From: Saksenaea vasiformis B4078
Lineage: Eukaryota; Mucoromycota; Mucoromycetes; Mucorales; Saksenaeaceae
Assembly (NCBI GenBank): GCA_000697055.1
Contig: JNDT01001843.1
Location: 1-64,000, forward strand
DNA length: 64,000 nt
Direction: 5' to 3'
Of this stretch, positions 25,162-38,217 are shown one piece after another; position 1 is the first letter of the stretch, and each line of letters opens with the position of its first letter. The notes under the pieces were generated by a model, which searched no databases, was not told the origin of the DNA, and was given only the letters and a program-made list of their open reading frames with translations. The position numbers and the translations under genes are program-made.

Positions 25162-26545
25162 TCATAACTGCTCCGAGAGGATTGTCATTCCGGATAACAA
25201 TCGTTGCTCGGTCGTTATCGGTTCGTACCAGTGGCCATGGTAATTCAAGTTTTTCTTCGTCTTCATAAACCCCTCCACTGATTTTCTTTCTATTTCAAAC
25301 ATCTCCTGCGTAACTCCGTATCGATTGTCAAAAGCTTGTCTGTTCGTAAAATATTCAAGCGTCTCCAGGTTCGGGAACAGGCGACACAGGCTCTCAAAGC
25401 CAGATTTCAACAACGGAACAGTGGTATATTTAGTTATTCGGAGATGCCGTACCGATGTGCCAGGCAAAATAGGCTGTGTGTGTCGTACGTTGTGAATTGA
25501 GCGTGGAGTGGTAGTATCATACGGCCGAAAGCGACGTCGTTCCCGATCCACCGAAACCTTATTGCTAGTAGCCAGGACTTCGTATCCCGCAAGGTCACGG
25601 TTTGATATGCAAGCAAGGTCATGCAGTTCTAGGGTATGTAACCATTTGCATTTACTTACAAGTTCCCACAACGCATGACTCGATATGTTCCCTGAAACAG
25701 AGCTGTCGCTTAATGAGACAGCGCTGTCAGCAGTAGATGGACCGCTGTGTGCTGCTCTGGATCTTACTCCTGATAATGTTAAAGATTCTAAGTATGGCCA
25801 ATGACGTGTCATCGTCATCAATACCGCGTCGTCGACGCCAGTGTGAAGTCCATGGAAATGGCGCATATTAGGACAGGTTGCTACGACAGCTTGCAACAAA
25901 CTGGATGAATGAAGACCGTGGTCGGCATTGTTTGCGTACACAAGGGTGGTCAACGATTTGCCGAAACAAGGTATCGCGCAAAAGAGCTCCGTCATTTCGA
26001 AATCCAGATCACAGCCGAGAATGGTGATCGCGCGAATACAATCCTGATTCAGTTCCAGCAGGCGGTTCATAGCATCTGAAAACTGGTTGTGGAGTTCGAA
26101 TCCATGTTTCAGATACTCCTGACGGCGACGAGTAGGCTGCAAAGCGCGGATGTGGGAGAAAAGCAGGGGCTCCTGTTGTGTTGAAAAATGAATAGGCACT
26201 ACAGTGTTCTGAATAAATTCTGAGTAACAGTTTTGGATTGTCAACGACTTGATTCTGGGTCCAATAGAAATAATTCGCTGCAACGCGAGAACGAGCGTCT
26301 TAAATTCGAGATCTTCGAGATAAACATGCTGATAAAGGTAAGGATCTAGACAAACTCGATACCATCGACGACAAACACTAACAAAGGAGAACAGTGTTTA
26401 GATGCCTCCCAAAAAGGTAAATCCATAGAAATCACAAATCTTTCTTTTTTGGGGGTGAAGTCTACCTTGCAACTTGCCACCGATGTAGAAGGGGTAAATA
26501 TGAAAATATGTCCAAAAGAATGGTATCCGGCAAGACATCATTCAT
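25162..26545 (-). CDS. F-box protein with leucine-rich-repeat-like C-terminus
   Basis: Two exons (26466-26545 and 25162-26377) total 1,296 bases, 431 residues. The intron has GTAGAC at the donor, CTAAAC as branch site and TTAG as acceptor. The N-terminus (MNDVLPDTILLDIFSYLP, then VCRRWYRVCLDPYLYQHV) is a textbook F-box. The rest shows spaced leucine/hydrophobic strands (LTTLVYANN, LESLTLSGV, LHTLELHDL, LETLEYFTN) like degenerate LRRs. F-box proteins recruit substrates to SCF ubiquitin ligases through Skp1. The substrate is unknown. The ATG at 26545 directly precedes the F-box, which supports the start. Confidence 0.85.
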
Positions 26546-27575
26546 TGTCGAAAGGAATGTGAGAAAAAAGTAATAAGTACGGCAAAGAAAGAAAAGGGTT
26601 TCAAAACAACTTGATCACCCGTTCTTTTATACAAATATATATTGTTGTGTGAGATTGAAAAAAAAATATAATCCAAAGATGATCATGTCTCGCTGTAATA
26701 ATTGCAGTTGACCAATGCCGTGCGTAGGTTCTTATACATGTCTTACTGCCTCCGCAATAATATTTTGCCGTACCAAAGAAAAAGTTTCAGGTACAGGCCA
26801 CCCTTCCTTTTCTTTTTTTTAAAAAAACCATCTCATTCGCCACGTTGTCATGACGGCTGGAGAGTTGATAGACCCAATGACCAAAAACGGGAGATCAATC
26901 CTTTATGCAAGGCGCTGAACAAAAAAAAATGTGGCTGAGTAGAATGCAATACATCCTGGTATTCGCAACGGTTTCATTCATTTCTTTGCGACAACAGCAG
27001 TGAGTTATGTCTTTCCTTGGACAACCGTCGGATGTCGTATTACCAAAAAGCTATATCGGACATCGCACAGATAGGTTGGACGCATAGATACGTACGACAC
27101 GCAGACGTGTACCTGGAAATCCTTTTTTTTTTTGGGTATGTGTTCTTGTCGGGATGAGAGGGAACTTTGACTCAGTTGTGTGGTGATATCATGGCTGGAT
27201 CCACCGCCTGTCACGATTGGTTGATACATGACAAGAAAAAAAAAACTTTGCTAGTTGACGGAGTTTTCAGGAGGGGCTTTCCCCTCTTTCCTTCGGGGTC
27301 TTAAAACAGGTTATTGTTGTTTGTGGTACTGTTACTGGACGGGCCAACCTATGCAATTGACAAAATGCAGGTACCGCCTGTATTTCCCACCAGCTCCAGC
27401 ATTTCTGTCAGTCATAACCTTTTTGCAAGCTGTTTCTTTTCTTTCTAGCAATTTGACTACGCAAGGGATAATCTTTTTCTACTCCCAGAACCCCTGAATT
27501 CGGTTATCCCCCTTTATATTTTCACTTTTCTTTGTTTTACTCTTGTTTTACACAATTGATTATCCTACTGCAGCA
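26546..27575. other. Divergent intergenic region
   Basis: Separates the F-box gene (minus) and the 27576 gene (plus), so it should contain both promoters. A pyrimidine-rich run precedes the 27576 start. No other gene was recognised. Confidence 0.5.
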
Positions 27576-28955
27576 ATGTCTGAAATGCATTGTGTGAACT
27601 CCACAACAGCCGAAGACTTGTATCGGGAATTGGAACAACTCTTGCATTTCCTCGTTTCCGACGAACATCAGAAATTTTGTATCAAGCAACACATCGCAAC
27701 ACGCCAACAACTACATCGAATACGGCAAACAATGAAGAATGGCTATCGTCTGATACCCACAGATGGTCTGACAACGAATATGAATAATGAAGGCGTTCGA
27801 CAGCCATTGATACAAGCTTGTTTGGAAATGATGGAATATTACAATAAGGCTTGTCAGCAACGACACATTAGGCCTCACTCGCAAACCACAATTGAGCAAT
27901 TAAATGCTGAATGGAGGGAAATTAGTATTGATTTTGACCCAAAAGCCAAGGAACAGCATCATTTTCGGCAGCTTCTCGACAATCTGGAGTCACTTCGGAA
28001 AGAATGGAAAAGGCATCAACAAGTGTTGCGTATTCTGACGTCAATGCTTACTACTTACGAGCTCAAGGCGGGGGCTTATGTAGTTTTGGTTGACAGGCAC
28101 AATCATGGCCAGCTTGGGCTGAAGAACAAAGCCACAGGCACTCGACACATTGTATTTGAATGCAATCGGCTGTCAAAAGAAGAACAAATGGAGATCGTGT
28201 CGGGAATCTGCAATCGCTTTGCATCAATTTTTGCGCAGAACGCACAGTGCAATCTGGCCCAGATCGACGCCCAAATTCGGAAGGCGCAGCTGACAACGCT
28301 AGCTCGCAAGCTACGACACCTTCAGGAACGAGTCTACCTGGATGTCGAGAACACAAGCGGCACCAGCTCCAGGCAGGGCTTAGGAATGTATCAGAGTCAC
28401 CGAGGTTCAGTGTCCGTGACTCCGTCTCTGTGGTATCCTGAGGACGCCATGGAAGTACAGACTATGCCAATGCCATCATTTGCGCCATCACCATGGGAGT
28501 GGTCCGATCTCCTGAAATCACGCCAACCTTACCAGCCAATGCTTTTTGGCTTGATCCAACGAAAGCGGAAGCCGCGCTCGTCCCTGACCTCCCAGTTTAA
28601 GGGGCTGTTTTCTTCTAGAAGCCCGCAGCCCTCTGTAACCACGGAAACAGAAAGTGTAACCTTTGCAACGCTGTCACTGGATCGGTTGTGTCGCCATCTT
28701 GTTCGCGCCGGTCGCCAATTTTACGAAGATGTGATGACAAGTACCCGTCTAAGGTATAATCAAGATAGCCATACGCTCCAGGAAATTGGTCGGGAGATTG
28801 TGGAAACGTACGGAGCACTAAAACTGGATGGCGCGAGAACAGCTGTGCAGCGAGTGTTATCGATCCTACACGATATGGATTTGATAGATAACCGATCTAG
28901 TGAAGTGGACATGGATTCCCAACAAGCCGCTGCCGCTTCAACATCAGACCTTTAG
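27576..28955 (+). CDS. Conserved-looking hypothetical protein, helical
   Basis: A single open exon of 459 residues starts MSEMHCVNSTTAEDLYRELE. An upstream TTG-initiated extension is rejected because an ATG lies at 27576 after a pyrimidine-rich leader. The protein is largely helical, with coiled-coil-like stretches (LDNLESLRKEWKRHQQVL, LARKLRHLQERVYLD). It has a loop of Ser and Pro in the middle, a basic patch (QRKRKPRSS) and an Ala/Ser end. No domain or family is recognised. The long uninterrupted frame and steady codon use support a real gene. Confidence 0.75.
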   Translation: MSEMHCVNSTTAEDLYRELEQLLHFLVSDEHQKFCIKQHIATRQQLHRIRQTMKNGYRLIPTDGLTTNMNNEGVRQPLIQACLEMMEYYNKACQQRHIRPHSQTTIEQLNAEWREISIDFDPKAKEQHHFRQLLDNLESLRKEWKRHQQVLRILTSMLTTYELKAGAYVVLVDRHNHGQLGLKNKATGTRHIVFECNRLSKEEQMEIVSGICNRFASIFAQNAQCNLAQIDAQIRKAQLTTLARKLRHLQERVYLDVENTSGTSSRQGLGMYQSHRGSVSVTPSLWYPEDAMEVQTMPMPSFAPSPWEWSDLLKSRQPYQPMLFGLIQRKRKPRSSLTSQFKGLFSSRSPQPSVTTETESVTFATLSLDRLCRHLVRAGRQFYEDVMTSTRLRYNQDSHTLQEIGREIVETYGALKLDGARTAVQRVLSILHDMDLIDNRSSEVDMDSQQAAAASTSDL

Positions 28956-31606
28956 CACGCCATAATACGAACTTGTTTTAAAATAATTGATCTCTACTGC
29001 TTAATTTCTACGCTATTCAGCTTGTATAAGAACGGTATCATTTTTCTCTCTCTCTCTCTCGTTGTACAGGAAAATAAATCAATTGTTATTTTAATTTTTT
29101 CATGAGCTCTGTAACATGTGTTCGGGTCACATGCGAATCGAGCGTGGTAACCAATTTCTTGTTAAAACTGGATTACAGCTGATTGCTAAAAGGAATAATG
29201 AGAGTCTTAACGATCTGCTAGTACGGATCCACTTGACTATACAAATGTGGCATCGTTTCTTCCCTGCTACTACTAGCAAAACAGATACCAAATGTGTTGT
29301 CCACATGCAAAAAGACGAGTAGATCGTTGACGAGCACCATCATATGAAAACTGCTCACAACCTCATATAACATGACCCATGCAGTCCAATCCAACGGTTA
29401 GCTAAGTTATACAAATAGAACCGGGGCGGGCGATAAAGTTTAATTCTGTATTTTCTGTTTTGGGCTGAATTGTTGGCAACAATTATACGTTTCTATCCTA
29501 CCTATTTGTGTTTTTACGGCTGATATTTGACAGTTGAGTAGCAAAACAAATACGCATGTGATATGATGGAAAAGACAGAAATCGGAGGCTGTGGAAGAGC
29601 CCGGTCTCTGACAAACCTATAGGAAAACGTACAAGGAAGGAGGCACACGAACACCAATTTACAATGCTTTACCACAAAGACGCGTATCATAGCGGGGAAG
29701 ATAGAAGTACCTAATAAAGTTCGAACACCGACTATCCTCTGGCGGGGGATATTAAAAAGATTGCCCGACTTTGTCAGCAGGCCGACATGTTTCATCTGGT
29801 ACGTAGCAAACACGTGTCAAGAACTTTGGCTCGCAAGGAGCCACTCTTCTTATGTAAGAAGCTATCTTCTGACTTTTATTAGAACTTTGTACGTTGTAGG
29901 CTGTTTGCAAGGGTAGTTATGACAGTAATCCATCTTAAGCTATGTCTTCTTTTCGTAAGCGTTCAAATAGCGATTCAACTTTAAGGGAACAACCCAGCCT
30001 TATCCTCTTCTGGATAGAGGACTTAACAAGCAACGTATTTCAACTTGGTTTAAGCTCGTGAAGTTGTCAGCTTTCTCCTTTTCTTCTATCATCCGTCAGA
30101 AGCTTAGTTCCTTCACGTGCATAAGTTGCTCCATGATTTTGCTGTTTATTGAACGATTCTTATGCTATTCTAAATAAATTATGCGCCCATGAAGAGCCAA
30201 GTTTGCACTAAAGAAGGAATTAGATATGCGGTTATCAGTTAACGAACTGACGACAAACTCGTGCTCTACTTAACATCAATTTGATCCTAGATGGAAACAG
30301 AGGTTATCCGATCGGCATAAAAATCATTCATGGTTAGTAAATGGAAGACACTTCCGTCTCATTTTGCTTATCCTGAAGGTAATAAGGCCTACAGGCCTGG
30401 ACCGTGCCCGCACCTGAGACTTGTGGGGCCGTTGCTCCCAGTCCCTAGTAATGAAGTACTCCTGGGGATGGATTACAGTTCCAAGAGCTCTCTTACTCCC
30501 GACTGCTGATACTGCAGACATAACAACTACTATTTGTCTAGAATTTTCTAGAGGTTGCAGATTCACAGTTCCTAAGCCCTAACAGGAAGGGCTGCACCGC
30601 TCCTCGACACAGGGCAGGATCGATTGCAGCCATTGCCTACTTTGTATTAGTAATTGTGCTGCTCGCAAATCATTTTGCATTGGGCGAATGGATGAAGCTC
30701 GCATTGACTTCAGATGTATTTTTCGCTGTTACCGATCGGTATCGATATGTCGTATAAAATTTCATACTGCAATGGTCATCCAAACAGTTGGATAGACCTC
30801 CGAAAGTATTCAGCATGAGGAAGCCCTTCCGGGATGAGAAAATGCTCTCAATTGACCAGTAAAAGCTCTCTTCTTTGCTTCAGCAATTGATGCTGTAAAA
30901 ATACCGTAGAGGCTAAGCAAACAGATATCAAAGCTTATCAGAAGCACTTACCGCTATACACGCTTACGGCAATCCAGTAGACTTTGCACCGGTGAAGGAC
31001 CACGCTTATGCAAGGTAAAGAACAATCTGAAGCAAAACTTAACAATTAATAGAGCATGCGTGGCCATTTCTTTGTGCAAATTCAACGTCTTCGCTCACGA
31101 AAGATTAATAAATAAAGCCAAGAAACAACAACAATAATAATAATTAACAGTAACGGCTAGTGGTACTTTGTTATATTTTATATGTCTAGATTATTCACTC
31201 AACATGTGTACCAGCTATCAGTTATAATACGATTGCGAATATGAATAAAAAACTGAAAGGAGATATTTGATTTGATAGAGGAGCGACGGTTGTGATGAGC
31301 TCGGACTTGCAGGAAAATCTAGGAGCTTTCTATAATCATGTATCAAATTCGCCTACGATGTGGCATAGTGGTCAGAGACCCCTATCCTTGCCTCTCTCGT
31401 TGGATCTGGATATTGGTGAGACTATACCAACACCGACGGCAAAAATTCCAGGCTCAGATGAGGCTTCGAAATGATCTGCAGCGCCCGGCAGATTTGTGGA
31501 CTCCCGGATTGTGTGACCGCCTTGTTTTACCGGACATCGCACGGCTTAAAGTCATTGACTAACGTTGAGATCACATTTTTCCTCCCTTTCGATAAGTTAA
31601 TTCACC
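28956..31606. other. Long gene-poor region before RPS30
   Basis: About 2.6 kb. A CT repeat (TCTCTCTCTC) is at 29046-29061 in the likely 3' UTR of the preceding gene. Several small frames (29116-29322, 29514-29813, 30324-30566, 31292-31562) have no supporting features. The last part should hold the RPS30 promoter. Confidence 0.45.
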
Positions 31607-31929
31607 ATGGTAAGGATTATCATCAATCCATCCATCGCATAATCGACGGAATGACTAAGGATACGCCATCTACAGGGTAAAGTCCACGGTTCTTTGGCTC
31701 GTGCCGGTAAAGTCAAGTCGCAGACCCCTAAGGTCGCCAAGCAGGAGAAGAAGAAGTCCAAGACTGGTCGCGCTAAGAAGAGACAGGTCTACAAGTATGT
31801 TAAAAAGGATAAGTTGTTGTTGGTTCTAACCTAGATTTACCTTTTTTTTTCAGCCGTCGTTTCGTCAATGTCACCGCCATGGTTGGTGGCAAGCGCAGAA
31901 TGAACCCTGCTCCCACTGCTGGCCCATAG
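31607..31929 (+). CDS. RPS30: 40S ribosomal protein S30 (eS30), unfused
   Basis: Three exons (31607-31609, 31676-31794, 31854-31929) sum to 198 bases, 65 residues. The first exon is only the ATG codon. The product starts [20 protein letters not shown], then [19 protein letters not shown] and ends NPAPTAGP. This is eS30 of the small ribosomal subunit, rich in Lys/Arg as expected. In animals S30 is made as a ubiquitin-like fusion (FAU); here ATG is spliced straight to GGTAAAGTC, so no fusion partner exists, as in yeasts. Confidence 0.93.
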
Positions 31930-33108
31930 ATGCGCTAGGAAGGAAAACACTCGTTTATCTTGATTTCTTTTCACTATAAAAAAGCATTTGGACAATTTGG
32001 CCATGGAATTGCAAATTGAGAGCTGTTGTGATCTTCATGTGTACATGTTTTGACGGACGAGGAATCAGCAATGACAAAGGAGAGGATTTTTTTTTGTTGA
32101 GAACGATGGAAAACGCATGGTTTCGATTACTTTTCTTTTATGTTCATTTTTGGCTCCTATTCGCTAGATGATGCGAGGATCATGGACGAAAAGCGACTAT
32201 GTGTGTGTAGTAGGCTGCTGTTGTCTACAGAGTTGCTAGTAAGGGAAGATAAAAGCGAAACAGAAGAATACGGAAACAGTTTACGCAATGTGGATGCTGA
32301 AACCGTTCTATTCTGAGCTTATTCGCTTTTGACAGCTTTGAGCTTATGGGGCGGCTTGCGATACTACCTAATCTGCGTGTGATAAAGCGAATATGAAGCC
32401 CTTCACACCCTCTGAAGCATTCACCCACACTTTGAGGCAGCCTCTACTGCTTGTGAACTTTTTTTTGAAACTGCTGTGGATGTCAATGATCGCAAACGGT
32501 ATAATTGTTAGCAGCATGTGCTGACGATCACTGCTTGAAGTTAAGCGTCTCTCGAGAGATCCCTATGCAGTTATCCGCTACAGTGACCGTCGCTTTCTAT
32601 GTCTCCGCAGTGCAAGTAATGGATATATCTGACTGAGTTCTCTAATGTCCATGATCTTAGACTAGCATTTCTGCATAGATTTCAAAAGAGGTATAAGGCG
32701 GCGCAAATAGGCGTTGTACCGGTGTTTATTGATGATGTCTGCAGAAAGCATAACGATCGATTCTGCCATCCTGCCATAGTCGACAGCAATGAAAATTTAA
32801 CTTGATCGCATCTACCAACGATACCTGTGACATAGGAATTAATGGAGACGCTCTTATGAGCCATTCGACGGCGTAGCGGGCACTTACAAGACGTTATAAA
32901 AAAGGCATTCGCTCTTCACTGAACTAACATCATTACAGTTTTCCTGCTGATAAAAAGTACTAAATATTGGTTGAAAGTGCGCATGAAGACGCTATACTGC
33001 TGTAGACCTAAATAAGATTTTTATTGCGATAGTTAAGTAGCAGTTTGCTAGAAAGGGATACAGAGAGCATAACATAAGTACAAGCGAGGGTCAAGGTACG
33101 ACAGAAGC
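31930..33108. other. Intergenic, start of accessory block
   Basis: No gene recognised. Small frames at 32225-32428 and 32682-32864 (minus) have no features. The next gene downstream is the 3' end of the first Crinkler gene. Confidence 0.45.
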
Positions 33109-35390
33109 TCAAATTACGCGCTCTTCTTCAACTGTGACCGTGTGACCCTCTAAATCCTTCCATTTGGCGCTCAATCGAACATCTACAAAGTCTGTATCAT
33201 GCCAAATATGGATCACGTAGACGCCCGCAGCTAATATTCCGTCCGTTGGCCAATGTGGGTTCTGGAGGTAGTTGTGTTGCCTTGTGAAGTGGACCACCCA
33301 CCCCTCGTTTGCTCCGATAAGGTTTTTATAGTCGACTGTTCTTTCAATATGTTGCTGGACCTGTTGAGCAGTCTCGGTCGCCACTAGTTCTAGTACAGTT
33401 GGCTGCGAGTTTCGTTCTTGGAGCACGATATCACAGCATAGGCTGCCAATATGGTATTGGCCTTTGACTCGATACTGAATTCGTGCAAGCCAGTTCGTAC
33501 AGATTCTTGTCAACTCTGAGTCATATACGCTCTCTTGAGGCACATACCCGTTTGGCCAATTGTTTACAGGAACATGTACCTTTTTGCATGACAGGTGGCG
33601 TGCTCTAGCTACCAAATCCTTGTCGAAAAAAGTGAGAGCCGACTTGACAACCTCCAATATATCCAATGAACCATCGTTTTTCATTGGAGGAACAGAATCA
33701 GGAATATCAGGATATGCGCGTGGAATGACGATCTGTCGAATAAAAGAGTCCATAAGGGGTGATGCAATTTTAAAGCCGTCTTCTTCAGGTTCTAACACGC
33801 CTAGAGCTGCAAGCTCTCCTTCGGTCTCGCGGTGTTTCCACCAATGAGTTCGGATAATGCTGTCGTTTGAGTTGCCGAGATAGCGAGAACGATAGTGGGC
33901 TAGGGCAGAAACCTGTGTCTCTGATTTCCCTGTGAGATCTTCAACTAGTCTTTGGAATGTTCCATATCGTTGCATTTGAGAGAGAAGTCTATTCTGAACA
34001 TTTCCCCAATGATCGATGTCAAGTCGTTGAGGGCGACGTATATCGTTAATGTATTCCTCGATTGCAACACCACAAATGTTGACCAGTCCCGCATGTCTGC
34101 AATTAAAACACCATATTTAGAACTTCGGAGAATCCGAGACCGAATAATAAGATCAGTAATCGTTTACCCATTCGTCTTTAGGAAAATATCTTCAATGACT
34201 TTGTCGTCAACAGGCGTACCGCGCTCCTTTGAAAATTCGTGGCAGAGTTCGAGAACTTGGTCCACCGAAAGGTCTTTGATTTGAAATCTGGTACCGATAT
34301 TGAATGAGTGCCAGTCCTTGCTTAGTTTGGTTTAAATTGAGAATGGCATACGATCCAATGGAAACAATCGAATGAATGACAGTTTTTTGGTTTTCCTCAC
34401 CCCTATAAGGATCATTTCGGATAGCACGGATTATAGATAGCACAGAAGAGCAGGCTTCAGCTGCGTCGTCCTGATGGAGTTTATCAAACTCATCAAAGAA
34501 TATAACCACGGGACGATTCCACCTTTCGTGACAAGCAGAAAAAGCATACACAAAGCCGTAACCGTCATTAAAACTGGTTGGAATCCTAAAGATTTCCATT
34601 GCTGTGCTAAGGCTCTTCCAGAAGTTTTCTGTACTAGAGGTATCAATATAATGGAAGTCAACACTGTTTCGAAAAATTATCAGTTATCATGGCTGCTTGT
34701 ATGATACACCCTTGGATTAAAAAAATTCACTTACTATATACATTCATAGCCAAGTCTCGTAAGCGTAGATATAACATCCAACATGCGGGAGGATTTTCCG
34801 GAAGCTCTAGCTCCGTACACCCGTACAAAAAATGCACAGCGGTGTAGATCTTCGATAAGAGGCTTATTATTCTTTCTTTGATCAGCATAGTAAATGTCTT
34901 TGCGCTACTCTTTGTACAACATGCCCCTTGTGAAATTGAAATGTTTGCTTTTCAACTCTTAAAAATATACATGGAAAAATTCACGAATGAATAAGGTATT
35001 GTCATAATAGTCTTTCCGTATTGATCAAATAAATGAAGTTTTACCTGATCGAGGCAGTTGTACAACAATGTGGATCGTTTCCTCTGGAGGCCCTTGTGGA
35101 AACAGCGCTGAAACGCGTGTTGCCGAAGACGGCTTCGTTTTCTCATTTATGGCACTGAGCATGATGGAACCTTCATCTTCATCGCTGATCGGAATTGAGA
35201 CACGCCAGAGTGTGAGCTTGAACGCATCGATGTTTTTAAAATCATCAGCCTTTTTACTCTTGATCAGTTCTTTGAAGCTGCCAACAGTCTTTGTTGACTC
35301 GATCTTAACAGGGAATGCCTTTGATAAGGGGCAGCCGTCGACCGAACAGAGCAGAAAAAATGGTGTGTCCACAGTCGAAGAATGCGACAT
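33109..35390 (-). pseudogene. Crinkler (CRN) family protein 1, P-loop and nuclease-like
   Basis: The start MSHSSTVDTPFFLLCSVDG begins a ubiquitin-like Crinkler N-domain (FPVKIESTKTVGSFKELIK, LTLWRVSIP). Later exons give a P-loop (VYGARASGKSS), a Walker B-like strand (VVIFFDEFDKL) and an SIGSYAILNLN strand typical of CRN ATPase modules. The last exon has a region resembling PD-(D/E)XK nucleases (CCDIVLQERN then VLELVA). Fungal CRNs are thought to act in interactions or conflict. Most exon junctions keep phase, but near 34320 I need a single-base frame change with no intron, so the copy may be broken or the assembly wrong there. Confidence 0.7.
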
Positions 35391-35900
35391 GGATCAGTGA
35401 TTGATAATGGGTGAGTGCAAGAGAGACGAAGGTGCTGTCAGACCACTGCGCAATAATGATGCATTTTTGGATCTCCGAAACTCTATTTCGAAACTCTATT
35501 TACCGTGTCTCCCTTCAACTGGCAATGATGAGTGACAGTGGGTCTGACACACGCGCGTACATCATCGTCAATGGCATGTGCATAGCAAAACCCAAGTACG
35601 ACCATTTCTTCAACCGCTAGAGTGAATCATGGACATTTACCATGGCGGTCATAAACCCCCAAAAAAAGGGCAACCTTAATGGGTTATCAGAACAAATCTA
35701 TCACTCCTGCTGTCATTTACAACGTCCTCTTGTGGAGGACGACGTGTTCTGTTTTACAATTTGCTAAACTTCTTATTCTCACAGTTCAGCATTAGTTTCA
35801 TTAGTACCGGTTGTAGAAGTAAGTGGGGATTACTTGAGATCGCCTTGCTTGCAATAACTCTCCGGCTATAACCGCTTCCTACAGCAGAGATTGACAGATA
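35391..35900. repeat. Upstream repeat of Crinkler 1, paired with 38218-38720
   Basis: This flank matches the flank of the second Crinkler gene. Shared blocks include GATCTCCGAAACTCTATTTCG, ATTTACAACGTCCTC, CAGCATTA followed by CATTA, and GCAGAGATTGACAGATAGAT. The order and spacing are the same, so promoter and gene were duplicated together. Confidence 0.75.
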
Positions 35901-36260
35901 GATGCGAGTTACGGTAAACTTGAGCATCCATGAATTCCTCCATTGGGTATGTTCGAACGAAGTCCCTTGGCCGGAGCGTAACCCTTCCCAACCAACAATT
36001 TGTTTTGCCAACAAGAGCAGCACATATGTCTGCAATTTTTGGGTCGTGTTCCCATGTGTATAAAAGGTATTTCTCAAATGTTTCGCGCAAAACTCTCAAC
36101 ATCATATATTCCCAAAAATCTTCATGGGTTGAAACACGGTCCCTTCCTTGGCAAAATATTTTCGGCTGTTTTCGACCGTCTTCGTGACGAACGATTCGTC
36201 AACTGTTGTCATCGCACGACTTACATCGATTTCATTCCACCAAAACCAGTGCTCCACTAA
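35754..36260 (-). pseudogene. Remnant of a repeated accessory gene
   Basis: A minus frame (35866-36105) reads through KIADICAALVGKTNCW and RPRDFVRTYPMEEFMDA. The DNA here matches about 100 bases at 39680-39790 (CCTTGGCCGGAGCGT shared exactly, plus GTTTTGCCAACA). The two copies have lost a common frame, so both look like decaying pieces of one gene family. Function is not assignable. Confidence 0.4.
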
Positions 36261-36429
36261 CTCTATAAGCACACCCTTAATCGCAACCCAGCACTCACCA
36301 AGTATGTAATGTCAGTAAAGTAAAAGTCCCAATATATTTTTTTGATGGATTCCAGGATTCTTTGTTCCTTTTACATTTCTCACCCAGACGGGAAAGCTCA
36401 CCGCATAGTTTTCCTATAATATGCTACCT

Positions 36430-38217
36430 CTACCAAGTCACCTCCATGGCCTCTGTAGTATGGATGGCTTCCTTCCAACTACCGCCTCCATTCTGCGAGA
36501 TGATATCCTCGATAGCAGACACAATGGGACGGTAACGACCGGCAAATTTCGTATGCATCATATCAATCGCCTCCTGAGGGAATAGCTCATCTAGAGCCCT
36601 CTTTGAGTCATTATCCGGTAGTGAATAGCGCAACTGGGCAATGTATGCTCGCAGTGACTCCTGATCTGTCCATCCTGGGGATCCCACGTACTTGAAATTG
36701 TCTGAACCTTCCTTTACACCGTCTGCAGAGCCTCCAACCCAGCAAAGAGTATCAACGCTTGGACCTGTCTCGCAGGTAATGAGTGCAAGATTAGATGGGC
36801 TGACGGCTTGAAATCCATGCAAAAGAGGGGATAATAAGGATTGAGGGGAAGCTTCCTGAGTCTTTGGCACGAAGAACCCATTGAGCGCATCACGCAGCTG
36901 CTGAGCTTCATCGATGACGATAAACAGCTTACTGGAGGCTTCAAATTTTGGCAAGCCTTGACGTTGAAGAAGTGCAAGTAATTCACCTAACACCCAATTA
37001 ACATAATCCTCCAAATCATCATGTTCATAATGTTGAAGCCTGAGAAGGTGTTGGAACAAAGAATCAAAAATGTCGGAGAAAAATACGTGAGGACAGGCCT
37101 GCAAGAGAGTCCATCGTGCACGTGTAAATGTGGTATTGCTGCCGGCGACATTCAGACAGTGTCGAAGAATCAGGAGTCGCGAAAGAAAAAGCAAACATGT
37201 CAGCTTCCTCGCAACGATATCGTTCTTCTTCTGATCGATAGCGTCCTTCCCCTGTTGCACGGTTAGATTGTCATTCATGGCGTCCTGAAGCCGGACTATG
37301 TCTTCCGACCCCCAATCTCTGCGATCTGCGTTGAAATAGAAACCCCAACTTTGCGAGAGCGTCTCAAGAACAGAACGAGTTTTGCCACCTCCGCCGACAC
37401 TGAATATAGGGGTTATATTGGGGTTTTCCCTAAGATGGTTCAATACAGATGCAGAAGCGGAGCTCATTGACGTTATGTCACCAATCTGTGAATTAGGAAG
37501 ATTGAAAAAGAGTAATGTTGGTCGTGCTTCTGGTAGATCGGCGTCTGAGATACGACGCGGCTTTGGTAGACCATGCACAGCTCCAGTGGTGAGTGGTAGA
37601 GCTCCGTGGCCACGTACAAATGAACACAGAAACTCCTCGACCGCTGATCCAGATGCGAAGAATCTGTCTGTGGTTTTCTTGACATCGTTAGCAACGTCTG
37701 CTGTTTTCAAGTAAAGAAATAATCAGATATGACAAATGCGAATGTATTGTTGAACAACTAGGAGGGATTGGCATATACACTTACCAGACAGCAGGCTCAT
37801 GAGGTAAGGCCATCCCGTGTCTATGAGAAAACTAGATGATTACTATGCAAAAAAATTCGCTAAGTTACCTGATGGAGGCCGCTGCACCATGATGCGAATT
37901 GTGTCCTCCGGAAGCTCTTGAGTAAAAAGTTTTGAAAGGCGGAAGAATGGGCCTAGCTCCTCCTTGAAATCTAAAGAGTCAAGCACAACAGCATTGTATC
38001 TGTTGGCAGGGATGTGTGGGATCGAGATACGCCAGAGTTTTAGCCAGTTACCACCAATGTCGTCGAAAGTGGGACGCTTTTTGTTCTTGATTGTATATCT
38101 GGCTTGACAGACTAGAGTTCTTGCTGCAATCTTGATAGAGAATGCTTTTGCTAAAGGTTCTCCATCGACCAGACAGAGCAGCGACAAAGGTGGTTCCACA
38201 GCGGAAGAATGCGACAT
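36430..38217 (-). CDS. Crinkler (CRN) family protein 2, P-loop ATPase
   Basis: Three exons are joined in phase. The first (start 38217, MSHSSAVEPPLSLLCLVDG) encodes the Crinkler ubiquitin-like N-domain. A 37-nt exon (SDTGWPYLMSLLS) follows, then a long exon from near 37700 to the stop at 36430. The long exon has a P-loop-like glycine run (FSVGGGGKTRSVLETL) and a Walker B-like strand (KLFIVIDEAQQL). The C-terminus ends in a helical segment (RYRPIVSAIEDIIS). It has about 560 residues and appears intact. The target or partner is unknown. Its N-domain and upstream region are duplicates of Crinkler 1. Confidence 0.78.

Noticed and set aside
27543..27575. Longer start for the 459-residue gene
   Set aside because: The extension begins with TTG within a pyrimidine-rich leader; the ATG at 27576 is preferred.
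31292..31562. Possible ubiquitin-like partner upstream of RPS30
   Set aside because: The frames there show no ubiquitin features, and the S30 ATG is spliced straight to the mature S30 start.
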